From Chloroflexota bacterium (GTDB lineage Bacteria; Chloroflexota; Limnocylindria; Limnocylindrales; CSP1-4), in assembly GCA_005880805.1 (NCBI GenBank), contig VBFZ01000018.1, positions 1-19,366 on the forward strand: 19,366 nucleotides of DNA. Reading direction: 5' to 3'. Under the pieces are notes generated by a model. The model ran no database searches. It was not told where the DNA came from and was given only the letters and a program-made list of their open reading frames with translations. This document shows, piece after piece, positions 1 to 7,050 of this stretch (position 1 is its first letter; each line of letters opens with the position of its first letter). Both the position numbers and the translations under genes were made by a program.

Positions 1-285
1 CGCGAACGCCCGCGGACAGGCGCACTCGAGGGCGCGCACGAACCTGGTGGCGCGCCCAAGCTCGAGGGCGCGCACGCTCATCAACTGAGGCCGACACGAA
101 GCGGCCGTTACATCCGCCGCGAACGCCCCCAGCGTCGCGGCCAACCCCTGATGCACGGGCTCGACGCCCCTTCTTCCCCCGGAGTCGGAAGAAAGGATCC
201 GGACGCCCTGAACGTCCGCTAATGCGGGAATCCACCCTTTATGCCCGGGTGGGGGCACGTCCCCTGGCGTGCGCAGCTCTGACAT
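1..285 (-). CDS. possible partial ORF running off the left edge, function unknown
   Basis: Reading the minus strand from an ATG at 285, a frame stays open for 95 codons to the window edge. The product would begin MSELRTPGDVPPPG and contains two VRALE segments, encoded by the 16-bp direct repeat at 25-40 and 61-76. I do not recognise a family. GC at third codon positions is only moderately raised in the first two thirds and high near the edge. There is no Shine-Dalgarno, but a TTGACG hexamer (335-330 on the minus strand) with a weak CACACT 17 bp downstream could place a promoter just before the ATG. A 95-codon open frame is not rare in DNA this rich in GC, so this is a weak call. A competing plus-strand frame ends at 88. 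Confidence 0.3.
   Translation of the reverse strand, partial: MSELRTPGDVPPPGHKGWIPALADVQGVRILSSDSGGRRGVEPVHQGLAATLGAFAADVTAASCRPQLMSVRALELGRATRFVRALECACPRAFA
25..76. repeat. 16-bp direct repeat pair
   Basis: The 16-mer CTCGAGGGCGCGCACG occurs at 25-40 and again at 61-76, a period of 36 bp. An 11-mer, CGCGAACGCCC, also occurs twice, at 1-11 and 118-128. A 36-bp period is a whole number of codons, which fits a short amino-acid repeat if the region is coding. Otherwise it is unexplained low-complexity DNA. Confidence 0.6.
169..264. other. run of four short inverted repeats
   Basis: Four adjacent potential hairpins lie here. TTCTTCC at 171-177 pairs with GGAAGAA at 187-193. CGGACG at 200-205 pairs with CGTCCG at 213-218. 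CCACCC at 232-237 pairs with GGGTGG at 247-252. GGGG at 252-255 pairs with CCCC at 261-264; the last two compete. None is followed by a T tract on either strand. They lie inside the possible minus-strand ORF, so they may be chance products of high GC. The remaining stretch, 286-458, shows no convincing gene. Confidence 0.3.
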
Positions 286-321
286 GAAGGCGCGCTACGT
301 GGCCGGAGTGTGCTGGTACCC

Positions 322-333
322 GAGTACTACGTC
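322..333. promoter_or_regulatory. shared 12-bp motif, copy 1
   Basis: GAGTACTACGTC lies in non-coding DNA here and reappears as its exact reverse complement at 10564-10575, in the divergent acetolactate synthase/GME intergenic region. It is less GC-rich than the surroundings and contains the palindrome AGTACT. On the minus strand it overlaps a TTGACG hexamer that could serve as a -35 box for the possible left-edge gene. The role is unknown; a regulator site or promoter part is an inference. Confidence 0.3.
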
Positions 334-458
334 AAGGGGTTACTTTTGGCAGACCGTTATCTTCGTGACAACGTTTGTGTCAGCTGGCCGACAGCTCCCG
401 CAAGCGCCTCGAAGGCCTCGGGTTCGGTCGTTGACCGTGAGCTCGAGCCGCGGCTTGC

Positions 459-1097
459 CTACCTTTGACCTCGGCGCGCCACGGCTTTGTCGTCGGCGGA
501 TGTTCCCTGCCAGCGGGTGGTCGGACGGTTGGACTGCGAATACCCGCATCGGCGGCAATAGGACGCGGCCGCCGAGTGCCGGTACCCACAGCGAGGGCAT
601 GAAACCGTTGGGGCCTCGTCGTCCAGGATGGTCGTCCGGCCGTCGACGCCTGTCGTGATCACCCGGACGCGGAGGGGCGCGTCACCGGGTCGCATCCGAC
701 TTCCAAGCGCCGCCACTTCTTCCGCCGGTTCCCATTCCTCGTCCACCTCGGTCGGGCCCGGCCCGACCGCCACCAAGCCGCGTCGACCGTTGCCCGATGC
801 CAGGCTGGGGCCAAGATCCCCCTCATCGTCCCAGTTAGCCCGGACGTCTACGGCCATCGGGCGCGCATGCGCGATCGATCGCTCCTGCTCCGTGCGCCCG
901 CGCTGCCGCCGCGGGGCGCTGAAGACGAATGCGACGAGCCGACGACCACCGGCCTTGGTCCGTTCGACCAACCCCAGCCGGCCTTCGACCGGGCGATCGA
1001 CCTTCGGCAGGCGCTCGGAGAACAGCTGGAAGGCTGCCAGCAGCAGCAGCGGAACGAGAACCCCGGCCAATACACCAACAAGGATCGAAAGATCCAT
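459..1097 (-). CDS. membrane-anchored zinc-ribbon protein, function unknown
   Basis: This 212-residue protein has one N-terminal membrane segment (about residues 4-26, LVGVLAGVLVPLLLLAAF), a long polar, probably disordered middle, and a C-terminal zinc ribbon. The ribbon is CPRC at residues 167-170 and CRRC at 181-184, a classic CxxC-x10-CxxC knuckle pair. The ATG at 1097 is preferred because it places the membrane helix at the very N-terminus; the frame stays open further upstream to 1232 but would add an Arg-rich, non-conserved-looking extension. No clear Shine-Dalgarno is visible. The gene is divergent from the Wzz-kinase with a 321-bp gap. Such ribbons often mediate protein contacts or metal-dependent folding. 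I cannot assign a reaction, and a link to polysaccharide export rests on location only. Confidence 0.75.
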   Translation of the reverse strand: MDLSILVGVLAGVLVPLLLLAAFQLFSERLPKVDRPVEGRLGLVERTKAGGRRLVAFVFSAPRRQRGRTEQERSIAHARPMAVDVRANWDDEGDLGPSLASGNGRRGLVAVGPGPTEVDEEWEPAEEVAALGSRMRPGDAPLRVRVITTGVDGRTTILDDEAPTVSCPRCGYRHSAAASYCRRCGYSQSNRPTTRWQGTSADDKAVARRGQR

Positions 1098-1418
1098 CAC
1101 AGCCCATGTCGTGGCGCATCGCCCGGCTGGCCGCGCGCCTTGTCTTGCGGGCGCTGAACGCCCCCTATCAATCCCCGAATGTGACCTGCTCGGGGAAGAC
1201 CGACGAATCGGCAACCGCTCGCAAGCTCGCATGGACAGTGTCGCTCAACTCGCAGTTGTCTGCCGCAGGGATTTCTCAGATTGCCCGGCGACGTCTCCGC
1301 GGCAGGGGCTCGTCCGATCACGGCGACTGCCAGCGGAACGGCCTCGCGCCGCCGACCGGGACGGCGGGCAACCAACGCTATACTGCACGCCCGCTCGATT
1401 CGGCCTACGAGGTGCCCC
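1098..1418. promoter_or_regulatory. divergent intergenic region
   Basis: These 321 bp separate the zinc-ribbon gene (leftward) from the Wzz-kinase gene (rightward). I see no supportable gene. It contains a small hairpin, CAACT-CGC-AGTTG (1246-1258), a 6-bp inverted repeat CCGCCG/CGGCGG (1349-1354 and 1362-1367), and a good -10 hexamer at 1379-1384. The inverted repeat sits just upstream of that -10 box, where an operator could lie. No clear promoter was found for the leftward gene. Confidence 0.4.
1379..1384 (+). promoter_or_regulatory. candidate -10 box for the Wzz-kinase gene
   Basis: TATACT matches five of six bases of the sigma-70-type -10 consensus in otherwise GC-rich DNA, 35 bp before the GTG start. 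It would give a leader of roughly 28 nt. No good -35 hexamer stands 16-18 bp upstream, so an activator or an extracytoplasmic-type sigma factor may be involved. Confidence 0.4.
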
Positions 1419-3431
1419 GTGGACCTTCGACGTCAGCTCGCCGTACTCCGCTCCCGGTCGCGCCTCATCATCGGCTCGGTGCTGCTCGCCGCGATCGCAA
1501 GCGCGCTGGTCAGCCTGGCTCTCCCGAAGGTCTACCAGAGCCGGGTCACCCTGGTCGTCGGCCAAAGTCTCGCGGCGGTCAATCCGGACATCAACCAGCT
1601 GCTCGTTTCGCAGAAGCTGTCCGAAACGTACGCCGAGGTGGCGCGGACCGATCCCGTCCTGCAGGCGGTCTCCAACCAGCTGGGTCTCGGGGTAAGTCCC
1701 GACAACCTTCGAGGGCGCGTTTCGACGGACGCGCCGCGTGACATCACCCTGCTGCGAATCACCGCCACGGACGGGGACCCGAACCAGGCGGCCCGAATCG
1801 CCAACGAGGTCGCCAACCAGCTGATCAAGCTGTCGCCGACCCTCCAGGGCCGCAACCCTGCGATTGAGCAATCGATCGCCTCCAACCTCACGGCCCTGCA
1901 GCAGGTCATCGAGGACACGCAGACCCGGATTACGGCGCTGCTTAACAACACCTCCCGGACGAACGCCGAGGACCAGGAGCTCGCCGACTTGCAGAGTCGC
2001 CTTGTGACGTTGCGGCAGACCTACGTGACGCTGCTCGGCATCTCGACCGGCTCCGCCGCGAACTTCCTGACCGTCGTGGAGCCGGCGCGGGCGCCGACGG
2101 ATCCGGCTTCACCGCGGCTGCCGATCAACACGGGGATCGGCGCGCTGATGGGCCTCCTCGTGGCCGTCGGACTTGCACTGCTGATCGACCACATGGACGA
2201 CACGGTCAAGACAGCGGAGATTGCCGGCGAGGTCACGGGCCTGCCGACCCTCGGGACAATCGTCCGCATGCGCCTCGCCACCGGACGCGAGAAGTTCTAC
2301 TCGCTGCCAACGCTGTTATATCCGCGGTCACGCGGCGCCGAGGCCTTCCGGACCCTGCGGACGAACCTCGACTTCGCACACGTCGACGGACCCGTCAAGA
2401 CGATCCTCGTGTCGAGCGCGGGCCAGAGCGAGGGAAAGACGACGGTCAGCGCGAACCTCGCGATCGCCCTCGGCCAGGCCGGGCGTTCGACGATCCTGGT
2501 CGACGCCGACCTTCGCGTCCCCGAGCTCCACGACTACTTCCAGCTGACAAACGACCAGGGGCTCACGTCCCTGCTGCGGGATGAAACACTGCCGGTGAGC
2601 GCCGTCGCACGCGAGACCGAGGAGCCCAGGCTCCGCGTGGTGACCTCCGGTCCGGTCCCACCGAACCCCGCCGAGCTGCTGGGGTCGCAGCGCATGCGCG
2701 GCGTCATCGAACGACTGAAGAACGCCGCTGACGTGATCGTTTTCGACAGCCCGCCGCTCTCCGCCGTGACGGATGCCGCGATCCTCGCCAGCGCGGTGGA
2801 CGGCACGCTCCTGGTCGTCGATGCCCACCGGACCCGCCGCGACCTGGCCCGGGGCGGCGCAAACGCCCTGAAGCGGGTTGGCGCTCGAGTCCTGGGCGTC
2901 GTCCTCAACCGTGTCTCCGGGGGCACCCTCGACGTGTACGGGCCGAGCTATTACGACGAGGATCGCGCGGCCCGACCGAAGTCCCGGAGTGGTGCGGGGT
3001 CGCGGTCACGCGAACCGAAGCCGGGCACCCCACGCGTTGCGCGCGCACCCGGGGCGGCAACCTCCCCGGCACCTGCTCAGGCCGCGGCCGGATCCCCGGT
3101 CGCCGCTGGCTCGATCGCGTCGTCTGTCGCACGGCCGCCGTCGACGTCGATGCAACCAGCCGCCCCCCGAGCCGCGACCTCGCCCCCCCCGTTCTCGCTC
3201 CCGGCGGCTCCGGTGGCGAGGTCGTCTGCGGCGGCGCAGTCACCCGCGCCGCAACCTGTTTCGCCGAGGCCCGTCCCGCCGCGGCTCGCACGGCTCCCAC
3301 GGCCACCCCAACGCCTGCCCCCTTGGCCGCCGCACCGCTGGGCGCGCCGCCGGCTTGGGCAGCATCGGGGGGGTTACCACCGGCCGAGAGCCCGACGACG
3401 GATCCCGCGCCTGTCAGCATGCCGAGAGTGA
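1419..3431 (+). CDS. Wzz chain-length regulator fused to bacterial tyrosine kinase, tail out of frame
   Basis: This is a polysaccharide co-polymerase: a Wzz domain sets chain length and a cytoplasmic BY-kinase autophosphorylates. GTG 1419 is chosen for the GAGGT five bases upstream and because it starts directly before the first helix; the frame opens at 1281. Helix 1 is about residues 16-36 and helix 2 about 238-258, after the Pro-rich PRLPINTG segment. The kinase has Walker A AGQSEGKTT (Lys340), Walker A' ILVDADLR (Asp362, Asp364) and Walker B VIVFDSPP (Asp443). The tyrosine cluster is small: Tyr507, Tyr511 and Tyr512. From about residue 525 the protein turns Pro/Ala/Ser-rich and has no tyrosine. 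This frame ends at 3431, but coding character moves to the -1 frame near 3260-3300 and continues to 3841. With one base restored the protein would be 807 residues. A sequencing or assembly deletion is the simplest explanation; real truncation or frameshifting is possible. Confidence 0.9.
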   Translation: MDLRRQLAVLRSRSRLIIGSVLLAAIASALVSLALPKVYQSRVTLVVGQSLAAVNPDINQLLVSQKLSETYAEVARTDPVLQAVSNQLGLGVSPDNLRGRVSTDAPRDITLLRITATDGDPNQAARIANEVANQLIKLSPTLQGRNPAIEQSIASNLTALQQVIEDTQTRITALLNNTSRTNAEDQELADLQSRLVTLRQTYVTLLGISTGSAANFLTVVEPARAPTDPASPRLPINTGIGALMGLLVAVGLALLIDHMDDTVKTAEIAGEVTGLPTLGTIVRMRLATGREKFYSLPTLLYPRSRGAEAFRTLRTNLDFAHVDGPVKTILVSSAGQSEGKTTVSANLAIALGQAGRSTILVDADLRVPELHDYFQLTNDQGLTSLLRDETLPVSAVARETEEPRLRVVTSGPVPPNPAELLGSQRMRGVIERLKNAADVIVFDSPPLSAVTDAAILASAVDGTLLVVDAHRTRRDLARGGANALKRVGARVLGVVLNRVSGGTLDVYGPSYYDEDRAARPKSRSGAGSRSREPKPGTPRVARAPGAATSPAPAQAAAGSPVAAGSIASSVARPPSTSMQPAAPRAATSPPPFSLPAAPVARSSAAAQSPAPQPVSPRPVPPRLARLPRPPQRLPPWPPHRWARRRLGQHRGGYHRPRARRRIPRLSACRE

Positions 3432-3841
3432 TCACCCCGCGCGTCGCCACGATCGCAACACCGAATCCGAAACCCGCCCCAGCTGGATCGGTGGCCTCCG
3501 CGGCGCGGCTGAAGGTCGGTGACCTCAACGGCAGTCGTGCAACCGCTGAACAGCCATCCCGCGGCAATGGAGCGTCTCCCCGGAAGCGTCGCTCCGCGCC
3601 GAAATCCGAATCGAATGGAACTCCGGACGCTGAGGCGAGGAAGCCGCGCCGGCCCGGGAAGGCCGAGGCGAAGGCCGAGGCGAAGGCCGGACTGAACGCC
3701 GATGCCACGGCCGGTACGAGCAGCCCGGTGGTCGAAGCGCAGCCTGACCCTGGCATCGAGCCTGCGAGCACCTCAGCCGATCCCGCCGCCCAACCGAAGC
3801 CGCGAACCACCCGCCGTCGGCAGCCGCACCAGTCCGGCTAA
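3281..3841 (+). pseudogene. out-of-frame continuation of the Wzz-kinase C-terminal tail
   Basis: In the -1 frame relative to the kinase, the sequence continues the same low-complexity style (AAARTAPTATPTPAPL) and runs to a TAA at 3839-3841. It becomes strongly basic, with RKRRSAPKSES, ARKPRRPGKAEAK and a final PRTTRRRQPHQSG. There is no credible start or ribosome site for an independent gene; the first start-like codon is a TTG at 3323 in the middle of an Ala-rich run. The combined span 1419-3841 is one base short of a multiple of three, which supports a single-base loss. The tail is probably disordered and cationic. A role in binding nucleic acid, phospholipid or anionic polymer is speculation. 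Confidence 0.6.
3662..3685 (+). repeat. 12-bp tandem repeat in the kinase tail
   Basis: GCCGAGGCGAAG is repeated twice head to tail and encodes AEAKAEAK within the tail. It could vary in copy number by slippage without changing the frame. Confidence 0.6.
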
Positions 3842-3854
3842 CCCGGCACCCGGG
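3842..3854. terminator. short hairpin between convergent genes
   Basis: CCCGG-CAC-CCGGG forms a five-pair stem with a three-base loop in the 19-bp gap between the Wzz-kinase stop (3841) and the GT26 stop (3861). The location suits a bidirectional terminator, but there is no T tract on either side and the stem is short. Confidence 0.3.
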
Positions 3855-3860
3855 ATTCGG

Positions 3861-4643
3861 TCAGCGAAGTCGCGGGCGGTCCCGGAAAATTGCGAGGACG
3901 AAGCGCGGGTTGTTCGACAGGTAACGGCGCCAGAGACGCCTCGGCTCCCGCAACAGGCGGTAGAGCCACTCGAGCCCGGTTCGCTGCATCCAGCGCGGTG
4001 CCTGCGGCAACGTCCCGGCGTGGATGTCGAAGGCCGCGCCAACGCCGAGCAGGACTGGCGCCTCGAGCCGAACGACATGCTCCGCCATCCAGCGCTCCTG
4101 CTTGGGCGTACTGAGGCCGACCCACACGAGGTCCGGTTTCGCGCCATTGATCAGCTGGATGACGCGCTCGTCCTCCTCCCGCGACAGGGGCCGAAAGGGC
4201 GGCGCGTACGTTCCCGCCACGGCCAGGTTCGGGAAGCGCCCACGTAGCCGTTCGACGAGACGCTCGGCCACGCCGGCCCTGCCGCCGTAGAAGAAGCTCG
4301 TCCAGCCCTCGGTTTCCGCGGTCCCACACACTGCGAGCATGAGATCCGGGCCGTAGACCCGGCGCATCCAGCGCGCGCCGGCCCACCGGCCGGCCCAGAC
4401 CATCGGCATGCCGTCCGGCGTCGTGAGTCCGGACTCGTTGTGGATCAGCTGCAGAGACGGGTCTCTGCGGCTCTCCATCACGCCGTGGACGCCCGTGACA
4501 CACACGTAGTGCTTCTCGCGCTCGCGGACCCACCGCGAGATCTCGGCGACCGCCATCGGCATGTCGATCGCACTGACTCCCACGCCGAGCACGTCGACCC
4601 GACGAATGGAGGTCGCTGGCGGCTGGGCCCGGGCTGCCGGCAC
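3861..4643 (-). CDS. WecB/TagA/CpsF family glycosyltransferase (GT26)
   Basis: The 260-residue product matches the usual length of GT26 enzymes, which transfer a sugar (often an N-acetylmannosamine type) from a UDP-sugar to a lipid-PP-sugar acceptor at the inner face of the membrane. Family signatures are visible: VCVTGVHGVMES near residue 50, TPDGMPMVW with the conserved Asp77, FFYGG, and the late GLSTPKQERWM motif. The C-terminus is rich in Arg and Trp (RLLREPRRLWRRYL), as in TagA, where this part aids membrane attachment. The GTG at 4643 lies 8 bp after the decarboxylase stop without a visible ribosome site, so coupling from the upstream gene is likely and the true start is uncertain by a few codons. 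It is last in the four-gene operon. The exact donor cannot be told from sequence. Confidence 0.92.
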   Translation of the reverse strand: MPAARAQPPATSIRRVDVLGVGVSAIDMPMAVAEISRWVREREKHYVCVTGVHGVMESRRDPSLQLIHNESGLTTPDGMPMVWAGRWAGARWMRRVYGPDLMLAVCGTAETEGWTSFFYGGRAGVAERLVERLRGRFPNLAVAGTYAPPFRPLSREEDERVIQLINGAKPDLVWVGLSTPKQERWMAEHVVRLEAPVLLGVGAAFDIHAGTLPQAPRWMQRTGLEWLYRLLREPRRLWRRYLSNNPRFVLAIFRDRPRLR

Positions 4644-4651
4644 GGCGCCGG

Positions 4652-5647
4652 TCAGGCCGGGACGTTCGTGGTGAGCGCCGGGTCGTTGATCGCCGGGTCG
4701 GCAGCCGCCCCCTCAAGTGGTCGCCCTGGAGCGAACCACGAGGCCGTCAGCCGGAGTCCCTCGTCGAGCGGGACGAGCGGGTTCCAGCCGTACCAGCGCT
4801 GGACCTTGGCGATGTCCGGCTTGCGCTGCCGTGGATCGCCTTCGCGGGCTTCGATGCTGACGATCTCCTTGCCAGGCGCCAGTAGATCGCGCACCAGCTC
4901 GGCGAGCTCGCGGATCGTGATCTCGTGTGGGTTCCCGAGATTGAAGACCTCGCCGTCACCCTTGGGATCGAGGCCGATCCGCACCAGGCCCTCCACGAGA
5001 TCGCTCACGAACATGAAGGACCGCGTCTGGCTACCGTCGCCGTGGACGACGAGTGGCCGCCCTGCGATCGCCGCGGACATCATTTCGGGAATGACGCGTC
5101 CGTCGTCGCGCCGCATGGCGGGGCCGTACGTGTTGAACACCCGGACGATCGTGGCCCGCAGTCCCTGCACCCGGCGCATCGAGGTCACCAATGCCTCGCC
5201 GAAGCGCTTGCCCTCGTCGTAGCAGGCGCGCGGCCCGACGGGATCGACGTTGCCCCAGTAGGACTCCGGCTGGGGATGAACGAGCGGGTCTCCGTAGACC
5301 TCCGAGGTGGAGACGAACGTGAACGATGCCCCGGCGGCGCGGGCGAGCTCCGCCAGGCGCCACGTCCCCAGCGAGTTGGCGGCAAGTGTCTCCAGGGGCA
5401 GCCGCTCGTAGTCGACGGGGCTCGCAGGCGAGGCGAGGTGGAACACGACATCGACGTCGCGCTCCGCGGCATTCGCAACGTCGGCGTTCTCGAACGTGAA
5501 CTCCGGCGCGTCGCGAAGGTCCGCCAGGTTGGCGAAGTCCCCGGTGATGAGGTTGTCGACGCAGTGGACGCTGTGGCCGTCGGACAACAGGCGGCGGCAG
5601 AGGTGGCTGCCGACGAATCCCGCACCCCCCGCGACGAGGATCCTCAA
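4652..5647 (-). CDS. UDP-glucuronate decarboxylase (UDP-xylose synthase)
   Basis: This 331-residue extended short-chain dehydrogenase converts UDP-glucuronate to UDP-xylose through an NAD-bound 4-keto intermediate. The NAD site GAGFVGSH is at residues 7-14, and the catalytic pair is Tyr143-x3-Lys147 in YDEGK. Diagnostic decarboxylase segments are HLASPASPVDY, STSEVYGDP, QPESYWGNVDPVGPR and GDGSQTRSFMFV. The start is TTG 5647, overlapping the TGA of the UDP-glucose dehydrogenase gene by four bases, with only a weak ribosome site, so translation is probably coupled. Its substrate is the product of that upstream enzyme, making a two-step UDP-glucose to UDP-xylose module. The C-terminal 20 residues (LEGAAADPAINDP) are an unconserved-looking tail. 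Confidence 0.93.
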   Translation of the reverse strand: MRILVAGGAGFVGSHLCRRLLSDGHSVHCVDNLITGDFANLADLRDAPEFTFENADVANAAERDVDVVFHLASPASPVDYERLPLETLAANSLGTWRLAELARAAGASFTFVSTSEVYGDPLVHPQPESYWGNVDPVGPRACYDEGKRFGEALVTSMRRVQGLRATIVRVFNTYGPAMRRDDGRVIPEMMSAAIAGRPLVVHGDGSQTRSFMFVSDLVEGLVRIGLDPKGDGEVFNLGNPHEITIRELAELVRDLLAPGKEIVSIEAREGDPRQRKPDIAKVQRWYGWNPLVPLDEGLRLTASWFAPGRPLEGAAADPAINDPALTTNVPA

Positions 5648-7050
5648 CGGTCGGTACGGCGCCTGCGTGGCAGCGTGGCGCTTCGACCGACGCCGATGTA
5701 GGCGAAGCCGAGTGCCTCTACTTCGGCCTGGTCGAGGACGTTCCGGCCGTCGAAGATCAGGTCATTGATCATTGCCGCACGGACCGTCACGAGGTCGACG
5801 TCCTTGAACTCGGTCCAGTCGGTGAGGATCGCCAGCGCGTCGGCCTTCTGAACCGCCTCGAGCGGAGTTGCGCGCAGGAACGGGCGGAACCGCTCGGGAA
5901 CAAGGCTCGGGTTTGCCGCGACGGCCGGGTCGTACGCCTGGATGTGCGCGCCGGCGTTCGACAGGAGGCTCACGACGTCGATGGCCGGCGACTCACGGGT
6001 GTCCTCCGTATCGCGCTTGAAGGTCAGGCCCCAAACGGCGATGCGCCGTCCCTCCAGGCTGCCGAGGCGCGACTGCAGGCGACGCACTGCGCTCGTGCGC
6101 TGCATGCGGTTGACCTCCTGCACGGCCGACAGGACCGGCGTGGCGACTCCAAAGGTCTCGCCCACGTAGCGCAGCGCGGCGACGTCCTTTGGCAGACAGC
6201 TGCCGCCGAACCCGATGCCGGCACGGAAGAACTGGCTGCCAATGCGCGGATCCTGGGCGACGCCCTCGACGACCTGGTCGATGTCTACCCCGATGGACTC
6301 GCACAGTCGCGCGATCTCGTTAATGAAGGAGATTCGGGTGGCCAGGAACGAGTTGGCGACGTACTTGATCATCTCGGCCGTCCGCAGGTCAGTGACGATC
6401 ACCTCGCTATGGAGGCCTTCGTAAAGTGAGGCGACCTCGAGCGCATCGACCGCCGAACGCGAGCCGACCACGATCCGGTCCGGGTGGAAGAAGTCGTCGA
6501 CGCCGCGACCCTGCTGCAGGAACTCGGGGTTCGACACGATGCGCGCCCGGACGTTCCGTTCGACGAGCGCCTCGCGCAGCAGCTCCTCGATAGTCTCGCC
6601 GGTGCCGATCGGCGACGTGCTCTTGTTGACGATGATCGGGGAGCTGCCGTTCAGGGCCGGGGCCAGCGAGTTGATGGCGGCACGGATGTTGCGCAGGTCG
6701 GCGGCGCCCGCGAGCGTCTGCGGTGTGTCGACGGCCAGGAAGATGAACTCGGCCTCGGGAACGGCGTAGTCGTAGTGGGTGGTGAACGCGAGTCGCCCGG
6801 AGTCGAGACCACGCCTGACCAGGTCAGCGAGGCCGGGCTCGTGGATTCGGAGCTCGCCCCGGCAGAGCTCGGTGACGAGGCCTTCGTTGACATCGACGCC
6901 GACCACCGAATGGCCGAGCTCCCCGAGGCCGGCGGCGACAGTCAGGCCGACGTGGCCGCAGCCGATGACCGCGACTCGCCGGGTCTTTACCCCCTGGTCG
7001 ACCTTTTCTGTCGTGACCACTGCTGGACGTTCAGCGATCGTTTCGGTCAA
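5644..7050 (-). CDS. UDP-glucose 6-dehydrogenase
   Basis: At 468 residues this nucleotide-sugar dehydrogenase oxidises UDP-glucose twice to UDP-glucuronate, reducing two NAD+. Visible are the N-terminal Rossmann motif VIGCGHVGL (about residues 28-36), NKSTSPIGTG, the SNPEFLQQG segment, the FGGSCLPKD motif with catalytic Cys285, and the WGLTFKRDTEDTRESP motif of the C-terminal UDP-binding domain. The TTG at 7050 follows the phosphotransferase TGA directly and has GGAGGG seven bases upstream, which decides the start. A 24-residue polar leader precedes the Rossmann fold. The same superfamily includes UDP-ManNAc dehydrogenases, but the neighbouring UDP-glucuronate decarboxylase points to UDP-glucose as substrate. 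Confidence 0.92.
   Translation of the reverse strand: MTETIAERPAVVTTEKVDQGVKTRRVAVIGCGHVGLTVAAGLGELGHSVVGVDVNEGLVTELCRGELRIHEPGLADLVRRGLDSGRLAFTTHYDYAVPEAEFIFLAVDTPQTLAGAADLRNIRAAINSLAPALNGSSPIIVNKSTSPIGTGETIEELLREALVERNVRARIVSNPEFLQQGRGVDDFFHPDRIVVGSRSAVDALEVASLYEGLHSEVIVTDLRTAEMIKYVANSFLATRISFINEIARLCESIGVDIDQVVEGVAQDPRIGSQFFRAGIGFGGSCLPKDVAALRYVGETFGVATPVLSAVQEVNRMQRTSAVRRLQSRLGSLEGRRIAVWGLTFKRDTEDTRESPAIDVVSLLSNAGAHIQAYDPAVAANPSLVPERFRPFLRATPLEAVQKADALAILTDWTEFKDVDLVTVRAAMINDLIFDGRNVLDQAEVEALGFAYIGVGRSATLPRRRRTDR

Noticed and set aside
2..88. Plus-strand frame open from the left edge to a TGA at 86-88, with high GC at third positions.
   Set aside because: Its third positions coincide with those of the minus-strand frame over the same bases, so GC3 cannot separate them. 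It is only 28 codons with no recognisable motif. Either, or neither, may be real.
269..658. Plus-strand open frame of 129 codons.
   Set aside because: It is antisense to the end of the zinc-ribbon gene, is Arg/Pro-rich and has no ribosome site or motif. It is a high-GC shadow.
3183..3190. Run of eight C residues as the site of the kinase frameshift.
   Set aside because: The kinase frame keeps its Pro/Ala/Ser character for some 25 further codons after the run, while the -1 frame there gives Cys/Gly-rich sequence. The change fits better near 3260-3300, although an error at the run cannot be fully excluded.
2905..3810. Long minus-strand frame of 301 codons opposite the Wzz-kinase tail.
   Set aside because: Low-complexity Ala/Gly/Arg composition mirrors the Pro/Ala tail codons; no start signal, helix or motif supports it.
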